From the NCBI RefSeq assembly GCF_030272615.1, contig NC_081406.1, forward strand, positions 469,196,400-469,260,399: a DNA stretch of 64,000 bases. Direction: 5' to 3'. A program made the position numbers and the translations under genes. This document shows positions 11,405 to 22,403 of the stretch, piece by piece. The DNA comes from Cryptomeria japonica. Taxonomy: Eukaryota; Streptophyta; Pinopsida; Cupressales; Cupressaceae. How positions within the stretch are numbered: the first letter of the stretch is position 1; each line of letters begins with the position of its first letter. The notes beneath the pieces were generated by a model. The model was given only the letters and a program-made list of their open reading frames with translations, did not search any database and was not told where the DNA came from.

Positions 11405-11416
11405 CTTAGGGGGAGC
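11405..11416 (+). other. Internal polypurine tract of element C
   Basis: CTTAGGGGGAGC lies directly after the gag stop. Similar purine tracts recur at 15079-15089, 15246-15257 and before the 3' LTR. Multiple GGGGGAG tracts are a known Sirevirus trait. This one may mark where pol was lost. Confidence 0.5.
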
Positions 11417-11555
11417 AAACACCCGGTTACACCGGTAAAAGACCTTAACCGATATGTGATACCTATCGCTTGGCAGAAGACCAAAAATGGTAAAAAGGCA
11501 AATTAGGGTTTATGCCCTAATAGAAGAGCATTAATGGCAGTAGGTGAGAGACATG

Positions 11556-11563
11556 TATAAAAG
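11556..11563 (+). promoter_or_regulatory. TATA box upstream of the element C second ORF
   Basis: TATAAAAG stands 230 bp before ATG 11794, in a non-coding gap between the two ORFs and followed by a CATTTCTCACTATC stretch that would suit a transcription start. An internal promoter is inferred from position only. Confidence 0.4.
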
Positions 11564-11793
11564 CATATTTCAAATCATTTCTCACTATCTATTATCGAGC
11601 GAAGAAAAGGCGATTTGAGCTAACGTTTAAAGAAATTGACAAATCTTGAAGGAGATTCAAATCTAGTTTGCAAACAGTCATGGAGAACACAAAGCGGTGA
11701 TTTGGCAACTGATAGAGAGTGGAGTGAAGCAGAATAAGGAATCCCTAAACTCGCGGTTTAAAGGTATTTTTCATGTTCTTGAAATACTCTACA

Positions 11794-14700
11794 ATGGCTT
11801 CCGCATCTCATACCAGTTCTAGTACATCCATTGAGTCGGAAAGTTTCATCCAAAGGAAGTCCAAATATAATGCCTTATCTCAAGTTCCAGCTGGAGTAAT
11901 AGTAGAAGAGGGAATCTCTGACTATATTGATTGCAAAATAGAAGACCTAGGGTCTTTAGCTATTCACACCTAGTTAGGTTTATTTTGCAGCAAGGACAAG
12001 AAAATCAGACCAGAATTTAGTATCTTAGAGAAGAAGAAACTCCATAATGCAGTATACTTTCTAGAAGACTTCATAGAGGATCATATCAGGATCATTTTGA
12101 GCAGATTCCATGGTGACAAGATGTACCTGGAGAGGATGCATGATATCATGCCATAGGCAATTCATGCAGTCACCAATTTCTGCAACATAGGGGAAGTGCC
12201 AGCCCTAAGAACGGTAAGCAAAATGGAAATGGCCAAGCTCACCGGTTCAACAAGTGACTCATGAGGTATGATAGTTAATCCTATCAAGGATGATCTAGTG
12301 AAATACGCCTGCATGGTGATAGGCTACAGAACATTCTCAGCCAGTAGGATTAATTTTGTATCTGCTGTAGCGGTAAATGCCGCTTACCAGATGATTAAAG
12401 AGGACACATCATTTGACCTATGCACTGGTATGCAGAGGAAACTCTTGTCTAATTTGAAGTCAATTAAATAGGATAATACACTAAGATTCAAGTTTAGGCA
12501 ATTATTGGTTGGATTGTTCTTTTATTGCCAAGGCTACTTTCCTGGAGTAGGAGATGCCCAGTGGTCTCCTGACCAACCAGTAACCAAGCAGATCAAGGAA
12601 AGCATTCAAGCTATCGGAACCGGTTACCCTGATGTACTGAACAAATATTTTGATGACTTCAAAAGGAAGATGAGTCAAAGAATGAGGATCTCAGGCGATA
12701 TTGTTAAGAAATATGAAGATGACATATGTTTCATCATTCAAGTGGACAAATGCTTAATGGAGGCTGTTGAGCCTAGAATGGAAGAAGTGGAGCCGATGGG
12801 GTATGAGGTGGTGTATGATTTGTTGGAAGGGTATGCCTCACCCTTATTGCCTCGCCTCTTGATCCTAAGGCTAAGATGACCAGAACCTATCTAGAGAGGA
12901 TTGCAGCAACCGAGGAACCCTCTGTTAAGAAAGGAAAAGAACCAGCTGCAAAGAAAGCAAAGGCAATGCCTACAACATCGGCACCGACTACTACTGCAAC
13001 TCCAAGAGTGACCAAGTGGTCAAGTGCAAAGAAGAAATAGGAAGTGGCACTAACAAAAGTCTTTGAAAGAAAAAGAAAGACTAAGTCAAATGAACCAGAC
13101 TCTGAAGAGACTTAGTCTGATGAAAAGCCAAAGAAGGCCAGACAGACAAAGAAAATGAAGAAGAATGAACTGGCAGCATCTACACTGGTAAATATTGATA
13201 TCTCCTCATACAAACCTTTAACACATTATCAAAGGACAATAAAGAATAAGTGAGGAGAAAGATGAAGTACTACAGGAAATCATTATTTATTTGTGTAAAA
13301 ATGACCGGTCGCCATCAGAGATTAAATCTCAGACACCAGATTCTTTATATAAAGCATTAGATAACAAATAGCGCATTGCCATTGAAAAAGAAAAGGAGAT
13401 TAGGGAAAAAGTCTTTGCACAGTACTTTCCCGACCTCTCAAACTCAGAATTGTTTAATGTTTTGGACCAAAATAAAGGACTCTTTTTCACAAGGAGAAGA
13501 AGACTCTAGTTGTTAGAGGGGAGAATTGATGATGTTGAAAAAGACACTCATCAGCATATGGACTATGCTATCAATTCTCACAAAGCACGTATGGCCAACC
13601 TGCAAGCAAAAAAAGAACTAGTTATTTCCAAATCGGATGAGGTTTTTGATGAAGAAGGAAACCCGGTTGAAGAACCAATCAACACTATTGATGTCGATGC
13701 ACTGGACATAGAAGATGTCACTCAGGACATACTGTCTAGGGGAATAGAACATGTGCAACAAGCCGAACAGGGTAGTGAGCAAGCTGAGGACAGATAGGAA
13801 GTAGCTAAGGAATAGGAAGAGAAGAAGAAGAGGGATGAAGGTGAGAAAAAGAACAAAGAGGAAGAGAAAATAAAAGATGAAGAGAAAAAAAAGCAAGAAG
13901 ATGAGAAGAAAAAGAAAGAAGAAGAGGATAAGGAAGAAAAGAAGAAGAAGGAAGAGGAAGAAAAGAACAAGAAGGAAGAGGAAGAAAAGAAGAAGAAGGA
14001 AGAGGAAGAGAAAGAAGAGGAGAAGAGGAAGGAAGTAGAGAGGAAAAAGAAAGAAGAAGAAGACAAGGAACAAGAAAAGAAGAAGGAAGCAGAGAAAAAG
14101 AAGAAGGAGGAAGCAAACAAGGTAGCGGAAGTGATGAAGAGCACACAGATGGAGACTCTGAAGGCAAACAAGAGTCAAGCCAAACCGGCTGATATCTCCA
14201 GTCCTATCAATCTCTAGTATGCAAGTGAGTCAGAGCTTATGCAGAGAATCAAGGTTGCTCAGGAGCACCTTGAAATAATTCGAAGGAAAAAGGAGCAAGA
14301 CATCATTCAAGTGGCTGTAGACACCCTTACCGGTTTGATCCCTAGTACCAATCTTCCTAACATTGAATCATCACTAGCACAACTTAAACTACTATGTACT
14401 ATAGTGGATGATCAGGTGTAGAGCCTGGAGGAAGCAGCTGAGGCAAATGTCAAGAAAGAGCATCAAAAGGCTCTTAACATTGCTTTGATGAAAAAGTTGA
14501 ATGAACTCTGGTCTGAACTTCTGAAAGACCAAAAGGATATAAGGGATGCTTTGGATCAGGGAAACTTGCTACTCAACAAAATCTGTCAACCCCATCTATT
14601 CTATGATGATGTGCTAGCTCAGAAGCAAAAGCTTCAAACCGACTTACAGTCCTACTTGAGCACATTTAAGCCACCTTATGACTCCTTTGAAACTTATGGG

Positions 14701-14932
14701 CAAATCGTTCACCAGTTTCAGATCCAGTCAGCCAAAATGGAGCAAGAGATCAGCACATGGTCTAGGGATTTGTAGGAGCTACAACTGGTTTTACTTCCAC
14801 ATCTGCAAATTCTTCAGAAGTGTTATCTGAACCTGGATGCCTTGATAGTTATGTAGGAGTTGAGCACAATTGATGCCATGGAGGAACAAGTATCCTAGAT
14901 GCAAACAGAAAAAGAAGTGGCAACCTCCCTAC
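11794..14932 (+). pseudogene. Element C second ORF: large helical Lys/Glu-rich protein of unknown function
   Basis: Starting at ACAATGGC (11794), essentially one frame runs to about 14932 (~1,050 codons). It is broken by about ten stops and by two compensating frameshifts around 12850 and 13250. The first ~350 codons look globular (GLFFYCQGYFPGVGDAQW at about 12510). Next comes a Lys/Ala/Thr-rich linker (12890-13200), then a helical part, then ~125 codons almost entirely of K and E (13790-14160, strong coiled coil or single helix). The end is helical (about 14220-14775). It lies between gag and the 3' LTR, where Sirevirus env-like ORFs lie, but I see no signal peptide or membrane segment. I do not recognise the family. 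Confidence 0.7.
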
Positions 14933-15336
14933 TTGAGTCCTGGTCTCTATCCAAGAAATAATTTTTGTAGGACTATAAATCAATTTTTGACAAGTATTAT
15001 TCATTGTTGTCATAAACTTTTATTATTTGAATATCAAATGGAAACAGGGTTGTTCAACGGTACTTTGTCATTGTTGGCAAAGGGGGAGAAGTACTCTATC
15101 TATTTTGGAGAAGAATAGGGAGAAGTGTCTGGTTTTAAAATTTTGATATATGTTTTGATATATGCTATATGCTCTGATATCTCAATGTTTATGTTCTGTA
15201 TGCAAAATTGCTATACATTGTATTGATTAAGGGATAGTGTATATGCCTAGGGGGAGCAATTTTGTTAAAGGCATGTTTTTGTTGTAAAACACTTAGATGT
15301 CAAAATTTTATTTTCCTAAGTGTTGCCATCAATGCC

Positions 15337-15347
15337 AAAGGGGGAGA
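15337..15347 (+). other. Polypurine tract of element C
   Basis: AAAGGGGGAGA lies directly before the 3' LTR start TGTTGG (15349). It primes plus-strand DNA synthesis. Confidence 0.92.
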
Positions 15348-15348
15348 T

Positions 15349-16508
15349 TGTTGGCATTTTTGATGTTTATGTTGTGATTGTCATTGATGGACACACACTT
15401 GCATTGAGATCCCCTTTATATGTATGAGCTAGAGCTCAACCGGTATTTGTTCCAACTGGTATGTTGTATTCTAGTATTTAGACTATTGGTGATTTTGCAG
15501 AATGTGTTTCCTAGTTTGAAGCAGCATGTCGACCCCAAGCGGTTCGCAGATCTCAAGCAGTACGAGGGAGAAAAGTGGCATAACACATTCCTACCAGTTT
15601 TCATTTTTGTCAAACTTGCAACCGGTGTTTTGTATGAACCAGTAATACTCTGTGATCAGTTACCAACCGACATTTTGTGATGAGTTACTAATCCATCGAT
15701 TGGTTGACGGTGCTGACACACTGACGATGCTTTTTGTGTCATGTTACTGAGTATGTTTAGATTCATTGAACCTAGGAAATTGTAATGTAATCCTATTGTA
15801 CTGACGTGAAATTAGATTCCTTTAAAAGGACATCATGTCTAGGGTTTTAGGTTGTTGCTAAAAGGGTTTATGTTGTGCTAGGGTTTAAGGTGGTTGCTGA
15901 GCTGTTGTAAGAGTGATCTTATCTGAGAAGATCAATTTGTAACTAAGAGAGGGATAGAGAAGACTGAAGTAATGCTGGAATGCATTAACAGTGAGCAATA
16001 TTGGATCTAACCAAGTAGTTTGTGCTATTAGATAGATCAAACACTTGTTGATTACTCACATCTTTGACAAGTCTGTAGCCCTTAACTGGGTAGGCCCAAA
16101 AGCCTTTGTAAAATCCTCTAACAAGGTGGTTCACCTCTGTAAATAAAAAATCCTCTAACAAGGTAGTCTTTAATCAGACTTATCTCCTAACAGAGATTGA
16201 GATTCCTAACAGGACCTGTTCTGGTGAAGAACATTGTAAGACCTTAACCGGTCTGGTTTCTATTCTGCAGATAGTGACTTGTGAGTTCCATCTCACCGTG
16301 GTTTTTCCCATTTTGGTTTCCATGTCAAATATCTTGTGTTATGGTTGTATTTCTTTTGTGGGTAAATTCTTTACTTGCGTTTTGGTTTGCATGTGTGATA
16401 ACCGACCTATCTGTTAAACTATTTTACCGGTTTGTCTTTAGACTGTTTAAGTGTTTTAGAGCAGAGATTTTTGGCATACTAATTCACCCCCCCTCTTAGT
16501 ATTCATCA
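15349..16508 (+). repeat. 3' LTR of element C
   Basis: TGTTGGCATTTTTGA to TTAGTATTCATCA. It is collinear with the 5' LTR. The scattered differences show the insertion is not recent. Confidence 0.95.
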
Positions 16509-16513
16509 GGGAC
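16509..16513. repeat. Target-site duplication of element C, right (GGGAC)
   Basis: Identical to 8895-8899. Confidence 0.95.
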
Positions 16514-18762
16514 CCCATATCCCCCATCTTGTTTACTATTTTAGCTGAATGCCTGGGTAGATTTATTCTTAAAAATGTGGAAGATGGCAATCTTAAGGGT
16601 CTGAAACCATCTTCATCCAATGTCACCTGTTCTCATAAACATTTTGTTGATGATTCTATTACTATGGGGGAAGCTTCCATCTTGGAAGCTAAAAACATGA
16701 AGAAGGTATTGAATACTTGTGAATCTGCCTCTGGTCAAAAAATTAATTGGGATAAAAGTTCTTCGTTCTTCATCAACACCCATGTTCAAAGGCAACTAAG
16801 GATTGAAAGAATTCTTGGTTGCAAAATTTTTGAGCTTCCCTCTTCTTATTTGGGGCTTCCTCTGTGTATTAAGCCTGAGGATTCTTTCTGGAATCAGCTG
16901 GTGGATAGATTTATCTCAAAACTTGCTGGTTGGAAAGGGGTTTTCCTTAGTCAAGCAGACAAAGTTACTCTGCTTAAAGCCACTCTCCAGAACCTACATG
17001 TTTATGCTCTCAGTTTGTTCAAAATCCCCAAAAAATTTGCAGAAGCTATTGAAAGAATCCAAAAAAAGTTTCTTTGGTCGGGGGTGGAAGTCAAAAATAG
17101 AATTCCCCTTATTGCTTGGAATAAAATCTGTTCTCCTAAGGCCTCAGGTGGGTTGTGTTTAAGGAATATTAGTTCCCTGAATAATGCTTTATTAGCCAAA
17201 CAAATTTGGAGAATGAAAGGGGAGGAAAGAGAATGGAACTCTATCTAGAAAAACAAATATCTTTATATGCAACCTTATGAGGAAGAATTCTTAGATGATT
17301 CTTTTATTGTTTAAGGTTCGACTATATGGAATGTTGTTCAATCAGCTAAAAGCTGGGCTGCTGCTGGACGAATTTGGAACCTTGGGGATGGTAGGAGAAT
17401 AAGATTTTGGGAAGATAGATGGATATTGGACAAACCTCTGGAGGAAGTTCCAATCCTGAATGAATGGAAAGACTGGTTCAAAAGTAGGTTTGGGGAGTTG
17501 GTCAGAGACTATTGGAGAAATGGGAATTGGATTGATTTTAGCCAGCAGTGCCCAGAGCTTAAGTTCCTTCAGATTGCTCTCTCTGCTAAAGTTCCTAGAG
17601 ACAACAAAGTTGATAGATTGATATGGAGGGAAACCCTGGATGGGAAATACTCTATTTCCTCAGTTGTGGCTATCCATAATGAATCTGTGGAAGAAATTCC
17701 TATTTGGGCTAAAGTCTGGAACAAGAAGGTAGTTCCTAAGGTTAATATCTTTTTTTGGATTTTCATCCAAAACAAGGTTTTAACCCTAGACAACTTTCAA
17801 AAGAGAGGTTTTTTTTTTCCTAATAGGTGTTCTCTTTGTTGCAGGGAAGAAGAGACTTCCTACCATATTCTTAATTAGTGTACTTTTAGTCAGGAAATTT
17901 GGAAAATCATCTTAAGCAGGTGGAACTTGAGCTGGGTTTTTCCGAACTCCCTAGAGGAATCCTGGCAACAATGGCACTACCCCAATTCTAATCCTAAGAT
18001 TGTGGAGACTTGGAGACTTACTCTTCCAAATGTTATCTGGAATATTTGGAAAGAGTGCAACAATAGGATTTTTAGGGATAAAAGTGCTATTCCTAAAGTG
18101 GTGGCGGATAAAATTTACAGGAGTATATTTGAATGTATCTATGGTACTGATTATGGACCAGCTGCTAAAGAAGACTTTAAAGACGTGGAACTTCTCTACT
18201 ACTACTTCTAGCAAGGAGAAGGGAAGAGAAGGTCTCTTTCAGTGTTTTCCTCCTCAGGGGTGGATTAAGGCTAACTTTGATGGGGCCTCTAAGGGGAATC
18301 CGAGTAAAGCTGGATATGGGAGCATTGTCAGGAATTTTGTTGGAATTGCTTAGTGGCAGTGGCTGGTCCTTTGTGAAGTCAAACAAGTCATTTTACCGAA
18401 GCCTCAGCTGCCCGAAACACCTTAATTATAACCAAGAATCTTAATTATGATAAATTATGGCTTGAGGGAGACTCACTTAATATTATTAAGTGTTTGAAGG
18501 GGGAGTCGGAGCCATCATGATCAATTGAAAATATTATCATGAAATCTAGGGAAATTATTGCTAGTTTTAAAGATATTATAATTCAATATGCCTTTAGAGA
18601 AAAAATATGGCGGCGGACTGTCTGGCGAACCTAGGTGTTAATTTTGATTCCCAAATGATTTGGCATGAGGAAGATGTCAACATAAACATTAAAGAGCTCC
18701 TTAGAAAGGAAAGATATATGGGGAGGGAAGGACCGCATAATCATGATAGAGAATATGAATAA
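16514..18762 (+). pseudogene. LINE-1 ORF2: RT remainder, zf-RVT and RNase H
   Basis: It resumes with PISPILFTILAECLGRF, then HFVDDS (RT active-site box, FVDD), YLGLPL and the thumb/connection region. A zf-RVT zinc-binding motif follows (W..KVVPKVNIFFWI...CSLC...E...HIL, about 17700-17880). RNase H starts at WIKANFDGASKGNPSKAGYG (about 18260) and ends in ADCLANLG before TAA at 18760-18762. A frameshift near 18200 and several stops inactivate it. The RNase H degrades RNA of the RNA/DNA hybrid and is typical of plant L1 LINEs. Its end overlaps the start of ORF3. Confidence 0.88.
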
Positions 18763-20473
18763 TTTATACCTTGATGGAAAGGTAATTATTACCTGGCAAA
18801 GTGACAGATCCCCAACCATTTCTTATAATACACCGCACACTTTGTGGGTCACCTAGTTCAAAATCTTGAGTAACTATAGGAAAGAAGTGCTGAGTTTGCA
18901 GAGGAATAGAGCTGATAATCCGAATTCAAAGATGGGAGGAGATTTAAGGAGGGAGGAACCAAATAATATGTCAACATGGAAAGTGATGCCGAAAGTGTGG
19001 GCGAAGCTGGAAAAAGGGTACCTCACAAGCTTTATGGAGAAGCTAGTGGATTATGACAAAGGTAGGGTAAATCTCGCCATTTCCAAAATTTTTGAAAATT
19101 GGTGTAATGGATCCTTTAAAATCTATGGGGTTAAGTTCAAGTTGGACGCGGGCCTCATAGCTACTGTGAATGGCACACCCCATATTGGGCTTAATTATTT
19201 TAGAGACCTTAAAGTCTCCAACAACACGATTAATCTATTCCCGCGGAAGAAAAAAGAGGGATAGAATTGGCAAAGCCACAGGGGGTTACTATGAAGCTGC
19301 TAATATCAAGAAAATATGGGGCTAGGTTTTGACTACTATAATGGAATATATCATGGTTGAGGATTCATTCTGCAGGGCCCACACCTACCACTTTGTTCTT
19401 TTAAACCATTTCAGACATGACAAAAAGGTATCCTTGCCCTACTACCTTTTCAGGTCCCTTTCCAGGTCTCTCAATAAACACAGTAAGAATCCCTCAAGTC
19501 CAGTTCTCCATTGCGGGCTTTTGCTGCTCATTTATGAGCACTGTAAAACCCTCGCCCTGCAGGAAAACAAGAGGTTATTTGCCTCTACGGGGAAGAGAAA
19601 GATGGAGGGAGGCAATTTCGGCAAGGAGAAGGCATCTTCTAGCAAAAAAAGGAAGAGTGCCCCTAGGATGGAAACAGAGGAAATTGAAAAAGAAGTTAGT
19701 GAAATGGAGACGGATGATTCTGATGGTGAAGACAACTAGAAAGATGAGGAGGTGGGTATTGAGGAAGAAAGTGGTGATAATGAGTCTGACAATGAAATCC
19801 CTATCCACAGTGAATGCCCTGGCAAGGATAACAGCCATCCTATGGAGGATGTGGATTACAAGGATAATGAGGAAATAGATGTGAATTTTGAGAGGGAAAG
19901 GAACAAGGAACCTGAGAAGGATATGACTAAGGACAGTTTAAGTGAGGATAAGGAAAGTGTGGATAAAGGGTTATTCCTAGATAACCTTAAAAAACTAACT
20001 GAGGCAAGACTGGATTATGATAGATGGACATATGAACTCTTGAAGAACCTAGAAAAAAAGGGAAAAATATGGATGAGAAGAGGGAGAATGACGATAGGGA
20101 GAAGATAAAATGGAAGCAGGATATGGAGGAGAGGGTTAAATCATTGGAAGAAAGGAGAGAGGCCATGAAAATTTTTTTGGGCATTATCCCGAATATCCTG
20201 TCAGCTGTCACTAAAAAATTGGAGGATATTGCTAAGGTCTTTGATCATACCATCTCTCCTAAACTGGTGGTGGAACTTGACATGGATGATGAGACTATCC
20301 AGATTGGCAGTGGTGAAGCTACTCTGATTGGTGGTGTTGCTAAGAGGACCAGGGCGAGTGTCAAGAAAGTTGTGGCTACTTCTGCTAAGGATCTCCCAAA
20401 TCTCAAGGATAACATCAAAGATCTACATGGGATTAGCAACACCCTGGCTAATGCCCTGAAAAAAATCAATTAG
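18743..20473 (+). pseudogene. LINE-1 ORF3: transposon-domain-like N-terminus, acidic middle, coiled-coil tail
   Basis: From ATG 18743 (or 18755), overlapping the ORF2 stop, a third ORF runs ~575 codons to TAG 20473, with frameshifts near 19255 and 20065 and stops at 18853 and 19737. The N-terminal ~280 residues contain IFENWCNGSFKIYGV, GGYYEA..IKKIWG and a block reading HFVLLNHFRHDKKVSLPYYL...HCGLLLLIYEHCK. This layout resembles the putative plant transposon / plant-mobile-domain type, as inferred from the pattern only. The middle is Lys/Ser- then Asp/Glu-rich (19640-19960). The tail is helical (EKIKWKQDMEERVKSLEERRE). Plant L1 LINEs usually end with RNase H, so a downstream ORF is unusual. 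Confidence 0.65.
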
Positions 20474-20656
20474 TTTCTCTTCTTGGGTCTGGCTGGTTTT
20501 GTTGGCTTTGTGGGGCTTTAGTCGGTTTTCTATGGTTTTTCACTGGCTTTTTGTTGGCCTGTTCCTTTTTGTCTCTTGTTGCTTTTTTTGTTAAGCTCAG
20601 TTTGTAAAGGGTTTCGGGGCCCCTTCAAAACCTATTTTTACCTTAATAAAAAACAG
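20474..20656 (+). other. 3' UTR and end of LINE-1
   Basis: T/G-rich non-coding tail with repeated GGCTTT/GGTTTT words, ending ACCTTAATAAAAAAC. It lacks a long poly(A). Confidence 0.6.
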
Positions 20657-20679
20657 TCAGTTAATATTACAAAGTCATC

Positions 20680-22398
20680 GATAAGAGGGGTCTGCAAATT
20701 TTTGGAACGAGGGATTTTATTCAGAAACATGTTTGGGGGGATGAAGAATTTGTGGATCCTCTGCCACCTATGGATCATTTTGGAAAGGACGTGAACCACA
20801 TTCCATAGTGGGGGTTTTCACAGATTAAAATGGGTATACATGGGAGTGGTGCAAGACAATGGGCATTTTAATGACAAGGGTTTTCAGCAGAATAAATTTT
20901 GTTATCCTATTTCTAAATAATTTTGGGGTTTTTTTAAACATAAGGGAAATTTTGTTTCGGGAAATTGGCAGAGGACTGGAAACAGGGTTTCTACAATGCA
21001 TCTACATGGTGGGAGTGGGTTTGATAAAATTAGCGCATTCACAGATGTTGTCAATTTGAGTGGTAAGGTGTCATCTGCTCGAGTTCTTAATTTGAATGAT
21101 GGGCAAAAAGATGGTTCTAGGGTTTCCCCCAATCAGTGAACATCTGTTGAAAATTAGTCTATGTTAAACCCTAATTTACATTTATCACCAAGGGATATTT
21201 TTTGGATGCCTCAGGTGACATTTGTAACCCTTTGGTTGCTAGTCATAGTTTGGGGGTTGATAAGACGCAGACAATATGACTTTTGGTGCCCTTAATTGAT
21301 GTTTGTGCTAATCCGTTGGGTAAGAAAACTCGTGATCTTCAATCTCTTGCACTCATTATTTAGGGGGTGATGTCATTACCCTTTCAAAATTGCAATATAA
21401 GATTCATATGCACTAGTATGGCACTTTGTACTTTCAGGTTTTATCTGCTAGTTCTTTTATTGTTGTTTTTTATTCAGAAGAAGCTATAAATAAGGCTTTT
21501 GAAGTTCCATTTTTTTGGCTGGGTAGGAATTTAATTTTTGTTGAGTTATGGAAATGCCTCTTCAATCCTTCTTGGGTCTCTTCCAAACAGACTCTGATTT
21601 GGTTTAAGCTTCCTCAATTGCCTTTTGAATTTGTTGATTCTAATATTTTACAGAAAATTAGGGACTCTTTTGGTAAATTTTTATTATCTCATTCAGTGTT
21701 TAAGGATAATATGTTCCTTGTTAAAATTTGTGTTTTAGTTAATTCAAGCACTTCTCTTCCTTGGACTTACAATAATAGATCTATTGTTGGTATTTGGTAT
21801 CAAAATATTGTTAGGAATTTTGATTGGTTTGGTCGATCTTCTGTTACTATGGATTCTGCACTATTTTTTAATATGAAAAGGGTGTCACCTAAGTCCACTT
21901 CTAAAGGTTTGGAATCTTCTTCTGGTTTCACAGAGAAGGATTTTGCTAACTTGGATTCATTCTCATGGGATAAAATGCAAGATATTTTAAAGGGATCTAA
22001 TATTCCCTCTTTTGTTCCTCCTTCGCATCCTTTGTGTATGAATGCTCTATATGGGGATGTTTTTTCTTTGGATAAAGTTAATTCTTTTGTTCTAGTAAAT
22101 TCTTTGATTGCTCAATATGTTAATGTTCCTCCTTCACATACTAGTGTTTCGAGTAAATCTACTTATGAAATGGGGAGATCTGGTTCTCTTCCTAATTCTA
22201 TTTTTCATAAGTCTTTGGATAGTCCTTTTATTGCTTCGAATGAGCAATAAAAGGACTATTGATTACTTCAATTGATAATGATTTCGTTAAGTTGAATAAA
22301 TATTTTTCTGCATTTCCTACAGCTAACCCTTTTGAGGTTAATGATCCGGATAAGGAAAATAAACTTCCTAGTGTTCTTGATATTCCTTTGGGTAATGG
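20680..22398 (+). pseudogene. LINE-2 ORF1, 5' part (DUF4283 RNA-binding protein)
   Basis: The upstream half is badly frameshifted (KHVWGDEEFVDPLPPMDHFGK at about 20720). The clear core at 21426-22250 shows a DUF4283 layout: FIVVFYSEEAINKAFEV, FLGRN-like, WKCLFNPSW, LIWFKLPQLPFEF, ILQKIRDSFGKFL. A frame change at 22250 leads into a Pro/Ser-rich tail that reaches GNGG at the solo LTR insertion. It would coat LINE RNA. The zinc knuckle often found in this family is not seen. Confidence 0.75.
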
Positions 22399-22403
22399 TG
22401 GTA
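22399..22403. repeat. Target-site duplication of the solo LTR, left (TGGTA)
   Basis: TGGTA directly before TGTAATGCCCC. It is repeated at 26662-26666. Confidence 0.9.

Larger units (their letters stand above)
8900..16508 (+). mobile_element. Element C: complete pol-less Copia (Sirevirus-like) LTR retrotransposon
   Basis: The element has LTRs of 1,165 bp (8900-10064) and 1,160 bp (15349-16508) with TG...CA ends, a tRNA-Met primer-binding site, polypurine tracts and a 5 bp target-site duplication. The interior has two long degraded ORFs: a gag-like ORF with four CCHC knuckles (10115-11392) and a large ORF of unknown function (11794-14932). No protease, integrase, RT or RNase H motif is visible in any frame, so it must have moved with enzymes of another element. 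Several purine tracts and the CACCCCCCCTCTTAG LTR end match the Sirevirus style. Confidence 0.92.
8057..20656 (+). mobile_element. LINE-1: 5'-truncated plant L1-type LINE split by element C
   Basis: LINE sequence starts just upstream of the RT domain (KHRAANNISRL at about 8070). It continues through RT, zf-RVT and RNase H domains, then a third ORF, and ends in a T/G-rich 3' UTR with ACCTTAATAAAAAAC near 20652. A heptamer TCAGTTA occurs at 8050-8056 and 20657-20663 and may be the remnant of its target-site duplication (weak). Element C occupies 8900-16508. The endonuclease and ORF1 are missing. Confidence 0.8.

Noticed and set aside
13618-14178. Minus-strand frames of Phe/Leu/Ser over the Lys/Glu tract
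   Set aside because: They are antisense shadows of the K/E-rich coding strand.
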